A program made the translations under genes and the position numbers. From NCBI GenBank assembly GCA_017512985.1, contig JAFWEJ010000004.1:1-64000 (forward strand): DNA of 64,000 nucleotides, read 5' to 3'. Each line of letters begins with the position of its first letter. Within the stretch, counting starts at the first letter, position 1. This document shows positions 41,412 through 49,421 of this stretch, piece after piece. The stretch comes from Clostridia bacterium. Its GTDB lineage: Bacteria > Bacillota > Clostridia > Christensenellales > Aristaeellaceae. A model generated the notes under the pieces. The model had not been told where the DNA came from. It was given only the letters and a program-made list of their open reading frames with translations, and did no database searches.

Positions 41412-41708
41412 TTACAGTTCCGGGATCTCGTAGTCGCAGGCGACGGAGGAGATCCGGACCTCGCCCATGCGCTTCTTTACCGGCAGGTGAACCGGATGCG
41501 TCTGGTAGGCCTCGAGCGCCTCGCGGCTCTCAAACTCGGTGATCAGGGCCACGTCATAGCTGCGCTCGCTGTGCAGGAAATCCGCGCCGGCCTCCAGGCT
41601 CACCATGCCCTCGATTTTTCCCTTCATGCCGTAGAAGTTCTTCACCAGCTGGGGAATTTCGTCCTTGTATTCATCCTTGATTTTGAAAACGACAATGTGG
41701 CGGATCAT
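41412..41708 (-). CDS. Dabb-family (stress-responsive A/B barrel) protein
   Basis: 98 aa from the ATG at 41708 (MIRHIVVFKIKDEYK), which follows AGGAGGAAGAAA. The ferredoxin-like dimeric barrel pattern is clear: a first strand with His, a helix QLVKNFYGMKGKIEGM and a last half DYDVALITEFESREALEAYQTHPVH-type segment. Function of the family is mostly unknown; some members break down small organic compounds. It overlaps the upstream gene by 4 bases (ATGA). Confidence 0.88.
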   Translation of the reverse strand: MIRHIVVFKIKDEYKDEIPQLVKNFYGMKGKIEGMVSLEAGADFLHSERSYDVALITEFESREALEAYQTHPVHLPVKKRMGEVRISSVACDYEIPEL

Positions 41709-42301
41709 TTTTCTTCCTCCTGTGAATGGATTCTTTTCCACGCTTCCACGGCGATCTCCGGCAGCAGGTGATACAGGATCATCAGGTCGCCGTTCTTGCG
41801 GCGGAGCGTTTTTTCATTAATAGGAATATACGTCAGGTCGTTCTGGTTTTCCTTCTTCGGCGCTTCGGAAAGAAAAATATCCCAGGCCGATTCCTCCAGC
41901 GCTTCCGTTTCGGGCATTGCGCGGAGGGCGCGGTTCTTTTCCTTTGCCTTCTTCACCGCATCCCAGATCCCCAGTGCACCGCAGATCAGCGCGGCGAGCC
42001 CGAACAGGATGAACACCTGCCTGCTCTGCCGGATGAACAGGAACGCGCCTGCTTCAATCAGGATTCCGGCGGCAAATACGGCCGCAAACGGAATGATCTG
42101 CGGTTTCGCGGCCTGAGGCGGGTTCGTGGCCAGACTCAGCTGTGCACGGGCGCAGGCTTTGCAAACGCCGGAGGCGACTTCGTTGCCCAGCGCCTGTATG
42201 CTTTTTTCCCCGCTGAGGCTGCGAATATGAAGTGTGCGAACCTCAAGGGCCCGGACCGGGTATGTGGCCGGGTTGCCGCACCGGATGCAACTGTCGTCCA
42301 T
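41705..42301 (-). CDS. Zinc-ribbon membrane protein of unknown function
   Basis: 198 aa. An N-terminal zinc-ribbon-like CIRCGNP ... CKACARA (residues 5-52), two membrane helices (about 70-90 and 97-115) and a charged cytosolic C-terminal part. I recognise no family. It is coupled to the Dabb gene by a 4-base overlap. A terminator lies upstream at 42328, so it probably has its own weak promoter. Confidence 0.7.
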   Translation of the reverse strand: MDDSCIRCGNPATYPVRALEVRTLHIRSLSGEKSIQALGNEVASGVCKACARAQLSLATNPPQAAKPQIIPFAAVFAAGILIEAGAFLFIRQSRQVFILFGLAALICGALGIWDAVKKAKEKNRALRAMPETEALEESAWDIFLSEAPKKENQNDLTYIPINEKTLRRKNGDLMILYHLLPEIAVEAWKRIHSQEEEK

Positions 42302-42327
42302 GATGGGTCTGCCTCCTGATATGAAAA

Positions 42328-42362
42328 TAAAGGCGGCGGAGAAGCGTCCGCTTCCCCGCCGT
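42328..42362 (-). terminator. Terminator of the malic enzyme/transporter operon
   Basis: On the minus strand CGGCGG-GGAAGCG / CGCTTCT-CCGCCG around GAC, followed by CCTTTATTTT. Confidence 0.75.
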
Positions 42363-42378
42363 CCGGTTTACAGGGTGA

Positions 42379-43821
42379 TTATCCTACCGGCAGGGTTCTG
42401 ATCAGCTGGGCAATTCCTTCCGCGGCCTCTTCTGCTGCAGGAGGATCCACTACGAGGAACTGGGACAGGACGGAAAGCATCAGGCTGGCCAGCAGCAGGA
42501 TGATCGCGCCGCCCAGGCGGGAGGAAATCTGCGCGAAGGGCATCAGCTCCATCCGGTTCGCGGCGGACAGTACCGCCACGTCGCCTGTGCCGCCCATGTT
42601 GGACATGCACAGGCCCGCTGTAATGCCGGACTCGAAGGGATAGAAGCCGACCAGTTTGCCGATCAGCGCCGCACCGGTGAAGGCACCGATACAGGTGGCC
42701 AGGCAAAGTACGAAGTACTGGACGTTCATGCTTTCTATGACCTTCCCGATATCCAGGTAGCAGATACCGATGCCGATCAGCAGCATGGGGGTCAGGTTCT
42801 TCATGATGAACTGGAACCACTGGTAGCATGCGATCTCAATCCGCTCGGGAACGATGTTCGTGATCTTGCAGATGGCCACGGTGATGATCATCCAGGCATA
42901 AGCGTGGATCGTAATGCTCGGAACAAGCGCCTTCCAGATGCCGGCCAGGATGAAGCCCCAGGCGAAGAACGCGCCGGAGGTCAGCAGGCCGATGCCCATG
43001 TTCGGAAGGCTCAGCGCGTTGCGTTTGGCTTGCATCTCGGGACTGATCTCCAGTTCCTTGGGATCGACGGATCCGGCCTGCATCAGCTGACCGTTGCCGT
43101 TCATCTTTCCCCGGATGAGCTTGACCAGCAGGCCGGCCATCACGATGGAAATCGCATTGCCGATGGCCACGGCGGGAGTCATTGTGGAAAGAGCTGCTTC
43201 AGCAGACATCGGACTGGCTTCACCGAAGATCTTGGAAAGCGGGGTCGCGCCGGCGCCCATGCCGCCGCCCATGATCGGCAGGGCAATCAGCAGGAGGGCG
43301 TTCATGACCGGGTAGCCCATAATTGCGGCTGCGCCGCAGCACAGGGCGAAGGCAAGGATCAGGCCGCCGAAGATTGCGGGGAAGTACCGGGCGGCTGCTT
43401 TCATCAGCAGTTTCCGATTCATGCCCAGGATGGAGCCGGTGATCAGGGCGGCGATATACCAGTCGAGGAATCCGCCGTCACCCTTAAAGAAACTGTTGAT
43501 TCCGCTGACGAGGTTAAAATCTTTCTTCAGCGGAAGGGCAAAAGTGCCGTCGGGAATCAGGTGGAAGTATACCAGCAGGCCGGCACCGAAAATACAGACG
43601 ATGGCACCGCCGCCAAGATAGCTCTTGATGATCGGGGTATGGTCGCCGATCCAGTTGAATATGGTACCCAGTACGATCATGAACGCGAAGCAGCCGGTCA
43701 TGCCTGTCGGCAGCACACCCAGGTATGTGGCGCCGAAGACGATGACGGCAATGATCAGGAAAACGTACCAGGGCATGTTAAACAGCGTGAACGGTTTTTT
43801 CTCCTTGGGTACGGTAGTCAT
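42379..43821 (-). CDS. 2-hydroxycarboxylate transporter (CitS/CimH family)
   Basis: 480 aa, about 11-13 membrane helices. The ATG at 43821 is chosen because GGAGG lies 8 bases away; another ATG two codons upstream is too close. The family's GGxG loop is visible as MGGGMGAGATPLSK, as is the second near MSNMGGTGDVAVL. These proteins take up citrate, malate or other 2-hydroxy acids with Na or H ions or in exchange with lactate. The malic enzyme gene 33 bases upstream points to malate or citrate. Confidence 0.92.
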   Translation of the reverse strand: MTTVPKEKKPFTLFNMPWYVFLIIAVIVFGATYLGVLPTGMTGCFAFMIVLGTIFNWIGDHTPIIKSYLGGGAIVCIFGAGLLVYFHLIPDGTFALPLKKDFNLVSGINSFFKGDGGFLDWYIAALITGSILGMNRKLLMKAAARYFPAIFGGLILAFALCCGAAAIMGYPVMNALLLIALPIMGGGMGAGATPLSKIFGEASPMSAEAALSTMTPAVAIGNAISIVMAGLLVKLIRGKMNGNGQLMQAGSVDPKELEISPEMQAKRNALSLPNMGIGLLTSGAFFAWGFILAGIWKALVPSITIHAYAWMIITVAICKITNIVPERIEIACYQWFQFIMKNLTPMLLIGIGICYLDIGKVIESMNVQYFVLCLATCIGAFTGAALIGKLVGFYPFESGITAGLCMSNMGGTGDVAVLSAANRMELMPFAQISSRLGGAIILLLASLMLSVLSQFLVVDPPAAEEAAEGIAQLIRTLPVG

Positions 43822-43854
43822 AAACATATCCTCCTTTTGTTTATGGTTCCGGGA

Positions 43855-45024
43855 TCAGAGCCGGGCCACGCCGCTGTCGCGGGCAGCCTTCGCGACGGCC
43901 GCCGCCACGGCGGGGCCGATGCGCTTGTCAAAGGCCAGAGGCAGGATATAATCGCTCTTCAGTTCCTCGTCGGAGACCAGGTCTGCCAGCGCGTGGGAGG
44001 CGGCCTGCTTCATTTCCTCGTTAATGTCCTTTGCCCGCACGTCCAGCGCGCCGCGGAACAGGCCGGGGAAGCACATCACGTTGTTGATCTGGTTCGGATG
44101 GTCGCTGCGGCCTGTGCCGACAACCGCAGCGCCGGCGGCCAGCGCCTCGTCCGGCTCGATTTCCGGGGTCGGGTTGGCCATCGGGAAGATGATCGGGCCA
44201 GGGGCCATGGAACGGACCATGTCCTGGGAGACGATGTGCGGCGCGCTCACGCCGATGAATACATCCGCGCCCTTCATCGCGTCCGCCAGCTTGCCGGAGA
44301 ACTTCTCCGGGTTGGTGATCCGGGCCATCTCCTCCTGGGCGGGGTTCATCTGTTCGCCCTCGCACAGGATGCCGAAGCGGTCCACCATCTTCAGGTGTTT
44401 CACGCCCAGGTTCAGCAGGTGCTTGCCGATCGCGATGCCCGCGCTGCCGGCGCCGTTGATGACGCATTTTGCCTCGCCGATGTCCTTTTTGACCACCTTC
44501 AGGGCGTTGATCAGTGCCGCGCCGACGACCACGGCGGTGCCGTGCTGGTCGTCATGGAACACGGGGATGTCGCACAGTTCCTTCAGCTTCCGCTCAATCT
44601 CGAAACAGCGGGGCGCGGCGATGTCCTCCAGGTTGATGCCGCCGAAGCTGCCGGAGATCAGGTAGATCGTGCGGACGATCTCGTCCACGTCCTTGCTGCG
44701 GATGCACAGCGGGAAGGCGTCCACGTCGCCGAAGGTCTTGAACAGCGCGCATTTGCCTTCCATGACCGGCATGCCGGCTTCAGGGCCGATGTCGCCCAGG
44801 CCGAGTACCGCGGTGCCGTCCGTGATGACGGCCACCAGGTTGTGCCGGCGGGTCAGGGTAAAGGATTTGTCATAGTCTTTCTGGATTTCCAGACAGGGCT
44901 GGGCGACGCCCGGCGTGTAGGCCAGGGACAGATCATCCTTGGTCTGTACGGGAACGCGGGAAACGACCTCGATCTTTCCCTGCCATTCTCCGTGCAGCCG
45001 AAGGGATTCTTCCGCATAGTTCAA
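43855..45024 (-). CDS. NAD(P)-dependent malic enzyme (oxaloacetate-decarboxylating)
   Basis: 389 aa, TTG start after AAAGGAGG. Converts malate to pyruvate and CO2. The N-terminal half has [12 protein letters not shown] and [16 protein letters not shown], metal-binding residues sit in FHDDQHGTA, and the dinucleotide-binding motif is [12 protein letters not shown]. Short bacterial form without phosphotransacetylase domain. First gene of a two-gene operon with the transporter, after its own promoter region (TTGTTT, 16 bases, TATAAT near 45066-45093 on the minus strand). Confidence 0.95.
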   Translation of the reverse strand: MNYAEESLRLHGEWQGKIEVVSRVPVQTKDDLSLAYTPGVAQPCLEIQKDYDKSFTLTRRHNLVAVITDGTAVLGLGDIGPEAGMPVMEGKCALFKTFGDVDAFPLCIRSKDVDEIVRTIYLISGSFGGINLEDIAAPRCFEIERKLKELCDIPVFHDDQHGTAVVVGAALINALKVVKKDIGEAKCVINGAGSAGIAIGKHLLNLGVKHLKMVDRFGILCEGEQMNPAQEEMARITNPEKFSGKLADAMKGADVFIGVSAPHIVSQDMVRSMAPGPIIFPMANPTPEIEPDEALAAGAAVVGTGRSDHPNQINNVMCFPGLFRGALDVRAKDINEEMKQAASHALADLVSDEELKSDYILPLAFDKRIGPAVAAAVAKAARDSGVARL

Positions 45025-45081
45025 AAGGGACCCCTCCTTTAATGTAAAGTTTTGGTTAATCTCATTATAATGGAAAATCCG

Positions 45082-45115
45082 GAAAAAACAAGACCAAAAC
45101 GGGCATGATTGGTCT
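45082..45115 (-). terminator. Terminator of the aconitase-family dehydratase operon
   Basis: On the minus strand AGACCAA / TTGGTCT with an 11-base loop, followed by TGTTTTTT. The T run overlaps the -35 region of the malic enzyme promoter. Confidence 0.7.
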
Positions 45116-45134
45116 GATTTTGCCGGATCGTGTT

Positions 45135-45635
45135 TTATTTTCCGAACCGTGCCCGCATCAGCGGTTTGATGCCGCCGGCTTCCAGGATCAGCATAGCCTG
45201 TTCGCCGAGCTGTTCACAGGACAGGACTTCTCCGGTTTCCGCCACGGTTACGGTTCCCTTGTCAAGGTCCAGCGTGACCGTCTGGCCTGCGCTCACATGC
45301 CGGCTGATGCCTTTGCAGATGACCGGCAGCAGGCCAAGATTCACCGCGTTGCGGAAGAAGATTCGGGCGAAGGAGTCCGCCAGAACGGCTTTCGCGCCCA
45401 TGGCAAGCAGTGCGATCGGCGCATGCTCACGGCTGGAACCGCAGCCGAAGTTGCGTCCCGCGACCACAATGCCGCCCTGCGGGAAAGAAGGGGCAATTTC
45501 CCTGCTCACGCCTTCCAGACAGTGGCTGCCGATCTCCTTCGGATCTGTCAGCGCCAGGTAGCAGCCGGGATAGATCTGGTCCGTGTCGATATTGTCGCCC
45601 ACAACGATAACTTTGCCTGTTACTTTCGTTTCCAT
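45135..45635 (-). CDS. Aconitase-family dehydratase, small subunit
   Basis: 166 aa swivel domain (VVGDNIDTDQIYPGCYL, GRNFGCGSSREHAPIALL, FARIFFRNAVNLGLLP). The family includes isopropylmalate dehydratase (LeuD), homoaconitase, citramalate, maleate and 2,3-dimethylmalate hydratases. It lies 17 bases after the large subunit gene. No leuA, leuB or leuC-type neighbours are seen; the position beside organic-acid transport, malic enzyme and a GntR regulator favours catabolism. Calling it leuD would be unsafe. Confidence 0.88.
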   Translation of the reverse strand: METKVTGKVIVVGDNIDTDQIYPGCYLALTDPKEIGSHCLEGVSREIAPSFPQGGIVVAGRNFGCGSSREHAPIALLAMGAKAVLADSFARIFFRNAVNLGLLPVICKGISRHVSAGQTVTLDLDKGTVTVAETGEVLSCEQLGEQAMLILEAGGIKPLMRARFGK

Positions 45636-45652
45636 GGATCATATCCTCCTTC

Positions 45653-46912
45653 TCACAGATAGGGTCTCGGGTCGGTGATCTTCCCGTTCAGAAGGCTCGC
45701 TGCCACCGTGGCGGGGGATGCCAGCCAGAGGCTGGCTTCCTTCGATCCCATGCGTCCGGGGAAGTTGCGGTTGGTGCTGGTAATGCAGTTTTCGCCGGGA
45801 GCCAGGATGCCTTCATGCACTCCCAGGCAGGCTGCGCAGCCCGGCGCGGTAACCGTGGCGCCGGCTTTCATCAGGTCCTGGATATATCCCTTTTTGATGC
45901 ATTCTTCCAGAACCTCATTGGAGGCAGGTACGATGATCAGCCGGGTATACGGGGCAATATGCTTTCCTCTCAGGATTCCGGCCGCGACGGCGATGTCCTC
46001 CTCACGCCCGCCGGTGCAGGAACCGATATAACCCTGGTCCAGTTTCACTTCTTTTTCAGAAATCACTTCGTGCAACGGATACACGTTTTCCACGCTGTGG
46101 GGGCAGGCCAGTTCCGGTTCCAACACGGAAACATCGAATACATGGGTTTCAGCGTATTCATATCCGGGATCAGTATACTGCACCTCAAAAGGACGGACCG
46201 ACCGGAGGGAAACATAATCCAGCACATCCTGATTGGGCTGCATATAGGCGGTTTTGGCGCCCATTTCCACTGCCATATTGCAGATGGTCATGCGGCCGGC
46301 AACATTCAGGCTTTCCACATAGCTGCCGGTGAAGTCGACGGCCTTGTAGACAGCGCCGTCCGCCCGGATCTTTCCGAGTACGGCCAGGATTACGTCCTTG
46401 GGATAGACTCCCTTCGGCGCCCTGCCTTCCAGCCGGACCTCAATGATCTCCGGTACCCGAAACCAGAGTTCGCCGGTCATCAGGATGGTGGCCATGTCTG
46501 TGGCGCCGCAGCCTGTGCCCATCGCGCCGAAGGCTCCGTGGGTCGTGGTATGGGAGTCTGTCGCAACCACGATCATCCCCGGATAGATCACACCCGCTTC
46601 CGGCATCACCTGGTGGCAGACGCCGCAGTTGGTATCAAAGTGGAAACGCAGGTTGTTCTTTTTCGCGAATTCCCGCATCTCTTTGTGGTTGGAAGCGCTT
46701 TTCACGTCCGGACAGGGGGCGTAGTGGTCGAAGACGAAAGCGCAGCGTTCCCGGTCCCAGACCTTTTCCCCGCCCATCTCATAAAATGAATAGACAGTCT
46801 GAAGATACAGATCGTTGATTTCGGCAAAGTCCACCTTTGCAGTGACGATCTCGCCTGTACGGACGCTTTCCCGTCCGCTGTTCCTGGCCAGGATCTTTTC
46901 AATAGCGTGCAT
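45653..46912 (-). CDS. Aconitase-family dehydratase, large subunit
   Basis: 419 aa from the ATG at 46912 (MHAIEKILARNSG); an upstream TTG is less likely. A 4Fe-4S enzyme: cysteines in CHQVMP-type, IGSCTGGREED and PGCAACLG segments hold the cluster, and ATDSHTTTHGAFGAMGTG is the family signature. Isomerises or hydrates a di- or tricarboxylic acid. First gene of the operon; the promoter (46979-47008) is followed by a palindrome at 46954-46965 that matches one in front of gntR. LeuC is the nearest well-known relative, but context suggests maleate, citramalate or a related acid. Confidence 0.9.
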   Translation of the reverse strand: MHAIEKILARNSGRESVRTGEIVTAKVDFAEINDLYLQTVYSFYEMGGEKVWDRERCAFVFDHYAPCPDVKSASNHKEMREFAKKNNLRFHFDTNCGVCHQVMPEAGVIYPGMIVVATDSHTTTHGAFGAMGTGCGATDMATILMTGELWFRVPEIIEVRLEGRAPKGVYPKDVILAVLGKIRADGAVYKAVDFTGSYVESLNVAGRMTICNMAVEMGAKTAYMQPNQDVLDYVSLRSVRPFEVQYTDPGYEYAETHVFDVSVLEPELACPHSVENVYPLHEVISEKEVKLDQGYIGSCTGGREEDIAVAAGILRGKHIAPYTRLIIVPASNEVLEECIKKGYIQDLMKAGATVTAPGCAACLGVHEGILAPGENCITSTNRNFPGRMGSKEASLWLASPATVAASLLNGKITDPRPYL

Positions 46913-46953
46913 GGCTTCTTCTTCCTTGCGCTGCAATTGGATGTATATCGTAT

Positions 46954-46965
46954 ATCGTATACGAT
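46954..46965 (-). promoter_or_regulatory. Putative GntR operator of the dehydratase operon
   Basis: Perfect palindrome ATCGTATACGAT, just downstream of the minus-strand promoter. An identical one lies at 47098-47109. A partial extra copy (TATATCGTAT) overlaps it. Confidence 0.8.
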
Positions 46966-46978
46966 TTAGTTCGAGATG

Positions 46979-47008
46979 AGCTTAACACAGGATTGAGATG
47001 AATGTCAA
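46979..47008 (-). promoter_or_regulatory. Promoter of the dehydratase operon
   Basis: On the minus strand TTGACA, 18-base spacer, TAAGCT, with the operator 14 bases past the -10 box. Confidence 0.6.
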
Positions 47009-47057
47009 CAATTTTATAAGAAATTTATAAAAATAAAGGAATGCATTGCTTTTTTAC

Positions 47058-47086
47058 TTGCGCCGGAGGCGGAAACGCGATATAAT
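47058..47086 (+). promoter_or_regulatory. Promoter of the gntR gene
   Basis: TTGCGC, 17-base spacer, TATAAT. The operator copy begins 12 bases downstream, close to the expected transcription start. Confidence 0.65.
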
Positions 47087-47097
47087 CTTACTGAAAT

Positions 47098-47109
47098 ATC
47101 GTATACGAT
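47098..47109 (+). promoter_or_regulatory. Putative GntR operator, autoregulatory
   Basis: Perfect palindrome ATCGTATACGAT between the gntR promoter and its ATG, identical to 46954-46965. Confidence 0.8.
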
Positions 47110-47124
47110 TTTGCGGGAGGATGT

Positions 47125-47784
47125 ATGAATCAGCTGTCATTGATGCCTATCCGGGTGCGGATCGCGTCAGAGCTGCGCAAGGCAATCTATGCCGGAGAGT
47201 ATAAAAACGGGGATGAACTGAGCCTCACGGATGTGGCGGCCCAGCTTGGCGTCAGCCGTACGCCGGTCCGCGAGGCATTCCAGGAACTGGAATCGGAAGG
47301 GCTGATCACCCTGCGGATGAACCGCGGCGCGGTGGTTAACACGATCGACCGTAAGTTTGTCCGGGATATTTTTGAGATGCGGCGCCTGCTGGAGGCTGAC
47401 GCAGTGGAACGGGCTGCGAAAAACGGCATGGAAACGGAGTGCCTGCTGGAACGCCTGTATGATCTCCGGGATCATATTGCCGAGGTGAGCCGTTCTGCCT
47501 ATGAAATGCTGAACCAGGATATCCACACTGCCATCTGGACGGCTGCGGATAATCACCAGCTGCAGAAATACCTGATGGAGATCTGGAACGGGCCGAGCGT
47601 GGCAGGGGCGCCGGAGGACATTCTGGAGCATTACCGGAATTCCACTTTTGAGCATATCTCGATCCTGCAGTTTATCCGGGATGGCATGGCGGCTGAGGCG
47701 CGCCAGGCGATGGAACTGCATATCACACGGAGCATGGCAAATATGCTGGCCTTCTATCCGGATACGGAAGAAAGAAAGGAGTGA
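47125..47784 (+). CDS. GntR/FadR-subfamily transcription regulator
   Basis: 219 aa. Winged helix-turn-helix at about 10-75 (LSLTDVAAQLGVSRTPVREAFQELESEGLI) and an FCD ligand domain (about 80-210) whose metal/acid-binding pattern includes a conserved Asp in NQDIHTAIW and His residues in FEHISILQF and MELHITRS. FCD-type GntR proteins sense organic acids such as citrate, pyruvate or malonate. It is divergent from the dehydratase operon and 6 bases upstream of the AEC transporter gene. Likely represses both by binding the two palindromes and is released by the acid. Confidence 0.92.
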   Translation: MNQLSLMPIRVRIASELRKAIYAGEYKNGDELSLTDVAAQLGVSRTPVREAFQELESEGLITLRMNRGAVVNTIDRKFVRDIFEMRRLLEADAVERAAKNGMETECLLERLYDLRDHIAEVSRSAYEMLNQDIHTAIWTAADNHQLQKYLMEIWNGPSVAGAPEDILEHYRNSTFEHISILQFIRDGMAAEARQAMELHITRSMANMLAFYPDTEERKE

Positions 47785-47790
47785 CTGCGG

Positions 47791-48738
47791 ATGCTGGAGA
47801 GCTTCCTGGTTGCCTTCAACGCGGTGGCGCCGTTCCTGATCCTGCTGGGGATCGGTTTCGCGGCGGTGCGGCTGAAGCTGACCGACCGGCCTTTCATGGA
47901 CCGGCTGAACGCATTGAATTACAAACTCTTCTTTCCCTTCCTCATGTTCAACAACGTCTATTCCGCCAAACCGGAAAACATGCCGTCCCTGAAGCTTATC
48001 CTGACGGGCGTGTTTTCCGTTACCCTGCTGATTGTGCTGCTGGTGATTATTGTGCCGCGGATTGAAAAGGAAAACCCCCGCCGGGGCGTGATCATCCAGG
48101 CCATCTTCCGCAGCAATTTCATCATTTACGGTATTCCGCTGACCACCTACGTCTTCGGCGCGGAGCGGTCCTCGGTCTGCGGCATGATGATCCTGGTCAT
48201 GGTGTCCCTGTTCAATATCGCGGCGGTCGTCGTGCTGGAGATGTTCCGGGAGGGCGGGCAGGTCAGCGCGAAAAAGCTGCTGCTCGGTATCATCCGGAAC
48301 CCGATCCTGCAGGGTTGCCTGGTCGGCCTTGCCTTCTATCTGCTGCAGATTAAACTCCCTGCCTTTATAGCGTCTCCGGTGTCGTCCCTGGCAGGCATCG
48401 CCTCCAACCTGGCCCTGGTGATCCTGGGCGCCAGCCTGAAGTTTGAGGAATTGAAAAAGAACAGCCGGACAGTCAGCGCCGTGCTGCTTGTCCGGCTGAT
48501 CCTGCTGCCGGTCGTGATGGTTGCCTTCGCGTATTTCATCGGCCTGCGGGGCGTGGAGCTGTTCCTGATCCTGATGATCTTCGGCACGCCCGTGGCCACC
48601 TCTTCCTATCCGATGGCCCAGAACATGGGCGGGGACGGCCAGCTTGCCGGCCAGCTGGTTTTTGTCAGCACCGTGGCCTCCCTGGCGACGATCTTTGCGT
48701 TCATCTTTACGCTTTCCCGCCTGGGACTCCTGGCGTGA
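47791..48738 (+). CDS. AEC family transporter (auxin efflux carrier/malate permease-like)
   Basis: 315 aa, ten predicted membrane helices (VAPFLILLGIGFAAVRLKL; IFGTPVATSSYPMAQNMGGD at the conserved C-terminal bundle). Bacterial members such as MleP-like and MdcF proteins carry malate or malonate. Co-transcribed with gntR (6-base gap, AAAGGAGTG as ribosome site), so it is likely part of the same organic-acid regulon and could move the substrate or product of the dehydratase. Confidence 0.9.
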   Translation: MLESFLVAFNAVAPFLILLGIGFAAVRLKLTDRPFMDRLNALNYKLFFPFLMFNNVYSAKPENMPSLKLILTGVFSVTLLIVLLVIIVPRIEKENPRRGVIIQAIFRSNFIIYGIPLTTYVFGAERSSVCGMMILVMVSLFNIAAVVVLEMFREGGQVSAKKLLLGIIRNPILQGCLVGLAFYLLQIKLPAFIASPVSSLAGIASNLALVILGASLKFEELKKNSRTVSAVLLVRLILLPVVMVAFAYFIGLRGVELFLILMIFGTPVATSSYPMAQNMGGDGQLAGQLVFVSTVASLATIFAFIFTLSRLGLLA

Positions 48739-48756
48739 GGCGCCGCACAGAAATGA

Positions 48757-48790
48757 ACAGCCCCCGCGGTTTGCGGGAGCTGGTTTTTTT
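48757..48790 (+). terminator. Terminator after the AEC transporter gene
   Basis: CAGC-c-CCCGC / GCGGG-a-GCTG with loop GGTTT, then a run of seven T. The T run overlaps the stop region of the convergent gene. Confidence 0.75.
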
Positions 48791-49241
48791 ATGGTTCGGG
48801 AGCGGGGGACAGGACCACAACGCGTTCCGGTTCCTCATCGGCCTGCAGGCGGGCGAGCGCGCCGCCCCCGGTCCGGGAGATTTCCTGCCGGAGCAGGGAA
48901 TTGCTTTCCTCCAGGGATGAGATGCCGGCGGACAGCCGGCCAATCCGGCTGCCGCCTGCGTGTACGGCCGCCAGGTCTGCCAGCAGGATGATAACCAGCA
49001 GGATCAGTACGGCGGCCAGGACGCCGCGCAGGAGGCTTTCCGCGGAGAAAGCGGGCAGCCCGATCCGCTTTTCCGCGATGACGCTGCGCCGCCGGCCGGT
49101 ATGGTTTTCCAGGCCCCTGGTCCAGTCCTGGACCTGCCGGCGCGGGATGTAATACACCGCCCGCCGGCCGGGAACTGCTGACGCGCTCCGCCGGCGGGAA
49201 GATATATGTTTGTCCGTGGCATTCACATGCAGGACAGTCAA
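48789..49241 (-). CDS. Small single-pass membrane protein, FtsL/DivIC-like in build
   Basis: 150 aa, TTG start with GGGGAAG upstream. A basic cytosolic N-terminus (about 1-68), one membrane helix (LLRGVLAAVLILLVIILLADL) and a short outer coiled-coil part (RIGRLSAGISSLEESNSLLRQ) ending in a Pro/Ala tail. This is the layout of FtsL/DivIC cell-division proteins, but no division or mur gene is next to it and no sequence signature is seen, so it is left as unknown. Upstream AT-rich region has an extended -10 (TGG-TATAAT). Confidence 0.6.
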   Translation of the reverse strand: MTVLHVNATDKHISSRRRSASAVPGRRAVYYIPRRQVQDWTRGLENHTGRRRSVIAEKRIGLPAFSAESLLRGVLAAVLILLVIILLADLAAVHAGGSRIGRLSAGISSLEESNSLLRQEISRTGGGALARLQADEEPERVVVLSPAPEP

Positions 49242-49383
49242 GGCTGCTTCCCCATTTCTTGATATAACTGTGTGCGTATTATACCATATATAGTATGTAA
49301 CCGTGTTTCTGTTTTGTTACAATTTGTATACAATATACCGGAATCTGCCTTTGCTGCCCTTGTTTTTCCGGATAACCACCTGA

Positions 49384-49421
49384 TTTAATTATGAATTATG
49401 AACTGTAAATTATGAATTAAT
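49384..49421 (+). repeat. AT-rich TTATGAATT repeat
   Basis: TTATGAATT-like units (AATTATGAATTATG, AAATTATGAATTAA) between two genes; its end includes the stop codon of the MATE gene on the minus strand. Confidence 0.65.

Noticed and set aside
45135-46912. Leucine biosynthesis leuCD
   Set aside because: Family similarity alone; no leuA or leuB nearby and the surroundings are organic-acid transport and catabolism. Left open as a finding.
48789-49241. FtsL cell-division gene
   Set aside because: Only the layout (basic tail, one helix, short coiled coil) fits; no mraW, mraZ or penicillin-binding protein gene next to it.
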